From the NCBI GenBank assembly GCA_011089965.1, contig JAANAU010000017.1, positions 1-64,000 on the forward strand: DNA of 64,000 bases, read 5' to 3'. The translations under genes were made by a program, and so were the position numbers. The DNA is from Magnetococcales bacterium (GTDB lineage: Bacteria; Pseudomonadota; Magnetococcia; Magnetococcales; Magnetaquicoccaceae). Positions 62,812 through 64,000 of the stretch are shown one piece after another; position 1 is the stretch's first letter; the number at the start of each line of letters is the position of its first letter. The notes beneath the pieces were generated by a model that was not told the DNA's origin, searched no databases, and worked only from the letters and a program-made list of their open reading frames with translations.

Positions 62812-64000
62812 TCACAGACTGCGACCGTTCGTCCAGGCTTCCGGCACGCCGTTTTCATGACCAGCAGGTTCCATTCCTTCATCCAGGCCATCCAGAGGGA
62901 TCTGCAAGGCCAGATTGATCGCCCGGAAGACCTGGGCGCGCCGGATCGGCTTGGGCAGGATCTGAATGTTGGCCAGATCCTCCAAAGGACGGGGATCATC
63001 CCCGCCGAACAACAGAATGGGTGCCATGGCCATGCCCGGAATGGCACGCAAACGCCGGATCTCTTCCAGACCACCCGACGGCGACAGGGAACAGTCCAGA
63101 CAGATCAGATCAAAATCCACCGCACCGGTCTCTTCGGCCATGTTTTCCACCACCTGACACTGACTGGCCTCGCTCACCTCCATGCCGCGCGCCAGAAGCA
63201 GTTTTTTCAAGATCAGGCGGTTGACCGGATGTTTTCCCGCCACCAACGCCTTGCGTCCCGGCAAGGCGCAAGCTGGTGAGGCATCCGGCTCCACGGACTG
63301 ATGATACGGCAGATCCTGTCTGGGCAACTCCAGAGGGATGGAAATGATGAAGACACTGCCCTCATTCACCTGGCTCATCATGCGGATGGACCCCCCCATC
63401 AACTCGATGATGCGCTTGGTGATGGCCAACCCCAAACCCGATCCGCCATAGGGACGCGACATCGAGGAGTCGGCCTGGGTGAATGGATCGAAGATCGCGG
63501 TGTGCAACTCCTCCGGAATGCCGATGCCGGTATCGGCAATGGTGATGATGATGGTCCCCGGATCGGCCGGAGGTGGGGCCGGTTCCACCAGCAAGGTGAC
63601 CTTGCCGTGAGGCGTGAACTTGATGGCATTGCCCAACAGATGCAACAAGGCATGCCGCAACCGCACCGGATCGCCACGCAACCGCACGGGAGTGCGGGGG
63701 TGGATCTGACAGGTGAACTCCAGATTTTTGGCCATGGCCTCGCTGGCCACCATGGCCGCGGCCCCTTCGACCAGCCCCCGCAGCTCGAACATCTGCTTTT
63801 CCAGGATGAACTGCTTGGTATCAACCTGGGAGATGTCCAGCAGATCATCGATCATCACGGTCAACCGGTCGGCCCCGGTCAAGACCTCTTTCAGGTATTT
63901 ACGCTGGGTTTTGTTCAACTCGCCGCAGGTCTTCTCCAACACCAGATTGGTGCAGCCGATGATGGTGTTGAGGGGAGTGCGCAACTCATGGCTGATGTTG
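62812..64000 (-). CDS. Hybrid histidine kinase, C-terminal part (5' end outside window)
   Basis: About 396 codons are visible; the gene runs off the window at 64000. The HisKA phosphoacceptor His is encoded at 63988-63990 in NISHELRTPLNTIIG. Then HATPase (LLGNAIKFTPHGKV, IADTGIGIPEEL, GGSGLGLAITKRIIELMGGS). The C-terminal receiver-like domain keeps an Asp in LICLDCSLSP and a Lys in LPKPI, but the usual N-terminal acidic pair is replaced (VAGKHPVNRL), so phosphotransfer is doubtful. It lies 140 bp upstream of the PilB-like gene on the same strand and may control pilus function. The sensor part is not visible. Confidence 0.93.
   Translation of the reverse strand, partial: NISHELRTPLNTIIGCTNLVLEKTCGELNKTQRKYLKEVLTGADRLTVMIDDLLDISQVDTKQFILEKQMFELRGLVEGAAAMVASEAMAKNLEFTCQIHPRTPVRLRGDPVRLRHALLHLLGNAIKFTPHGKVTLLVEPAPPPADPGTIIITIADTGIGIPEELHTAIFDPFTQADSSMSRPYGGSGLGLAITKRIIELMGGSIRMMSQVNEGSVFIISIPLELPRQDLPYHQSVEPDASPACALPGRKALVAGKHPVNRLILKKLLLARGMEVSEASQCQVVENMAEETGAVDFDLICLDCSLSPSGGLEEIRRLRAIPGMAMAPILLFGGDDPRPLEDLANIQILPKPIRRAQVFRAINLALQIPLDGLDEGMEPAGHENGVPEAWTNGRSL

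Noticed and set aside
1-64000. Search for tRNA, rRNA, integrase/transposase genes, attachment sites, replication origin and magnetosome (mam) genes
   Set aside because: None recognised; intergenic gaps are short and contain only promoters, hairpins or the palindromic repeats.

Overview
This 64 kb window is chromosomal DNA of a Gram-negative proteobacterium. It has outer-membrane heptose-core genes, a type II secretion system (T2SS), a tripartite efflux pump and a TolA/TonB protein. It is GC-rich with C/G-biased third codon positions, rich in c-di-GMP and phosphorelay proteins, and carries scattered GC palindromes of the GGGGTCCAGGGG...CCCCTGG type. The combination resembles Magnetococcales or other deep alphaproteobacterial lineages; that placement is an impression only. 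No rRNA, tRNA, CRISPR array, insertion-sequence transposase or magnetosome gene was seen.

Layout. 0-6.3 kb: 3' end of a tolA/tonB-like gene, a glycine-zipper envelope protein, and a macA-macB-tolC-like efflux operon. 6.5-7.6 kb: an AT-rich class III nucleotidyl cyclase gene. 7.6-11.9 kb (minus): gspF-G-H-I-J-K of a T2SS, with palindromic repeats before gspF and between gspG and gspH. 12.1-14.7 kb: ppdK (pyruvate phosphate dikinase). 14.9-26.6 kb (minus): ten genes that overlap or lie within about 33 bp of each other. In transcription order these are gspL, gspM, gspN, a metallophosphoesterase, a REC-PAS-GGDEF-EAL protein, an FGE-fold protein without the catalytic cysteines, a secreted Gln/Arg repeat protein, a small possibly HEPN-like helical protein, a KGGVGR-variant ParA-type ATPase and a second P-loop ATPase. 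The last three genes, with the two secreted proteins upstream, are the best candidate here for an undescribed system.

26.8-37.7 kb: an FKBP-type peptidyl-prolyl isomerase, a REC-GGDEF-EAL protein and two large hybrid histidine kinases ending in HPt domains, with a divergent small membrane protein between the kinases. 37.7-40 kb: two small membrane proteins and the ABC-F ATPase Uup. 40.1-50.6 kb: polysaccharide and LPS-core genes, namely a Wzz-like protein, hldE, hldD, waaF, an LpxL-type acyltransferase, waaC, a WaaE-like transferase, two GT4 glycosyltransferases and a YbhN-type membrane protein.

50.6-62.7 kb: an MSHA/type IV pilus-like assembly locus on the minus strand. Its two parts are a PilM/N/O-like module and a minor pilin-prepilin-PilC-PilB module. 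Between them lies a plus-strand block of a pilin, a secreted HELFH metalloprotease and a 936-residue protein joining an unrecognised N-terminus, a probable alpha/alpha-barrel and a YheC/D-type ATP-grasp domain. The window ends inside another hybrid histidine kinase. Where several starts were possible I chose by Shine-Dalgarno (SD) spacing or stop/start overlap and say so per gene.
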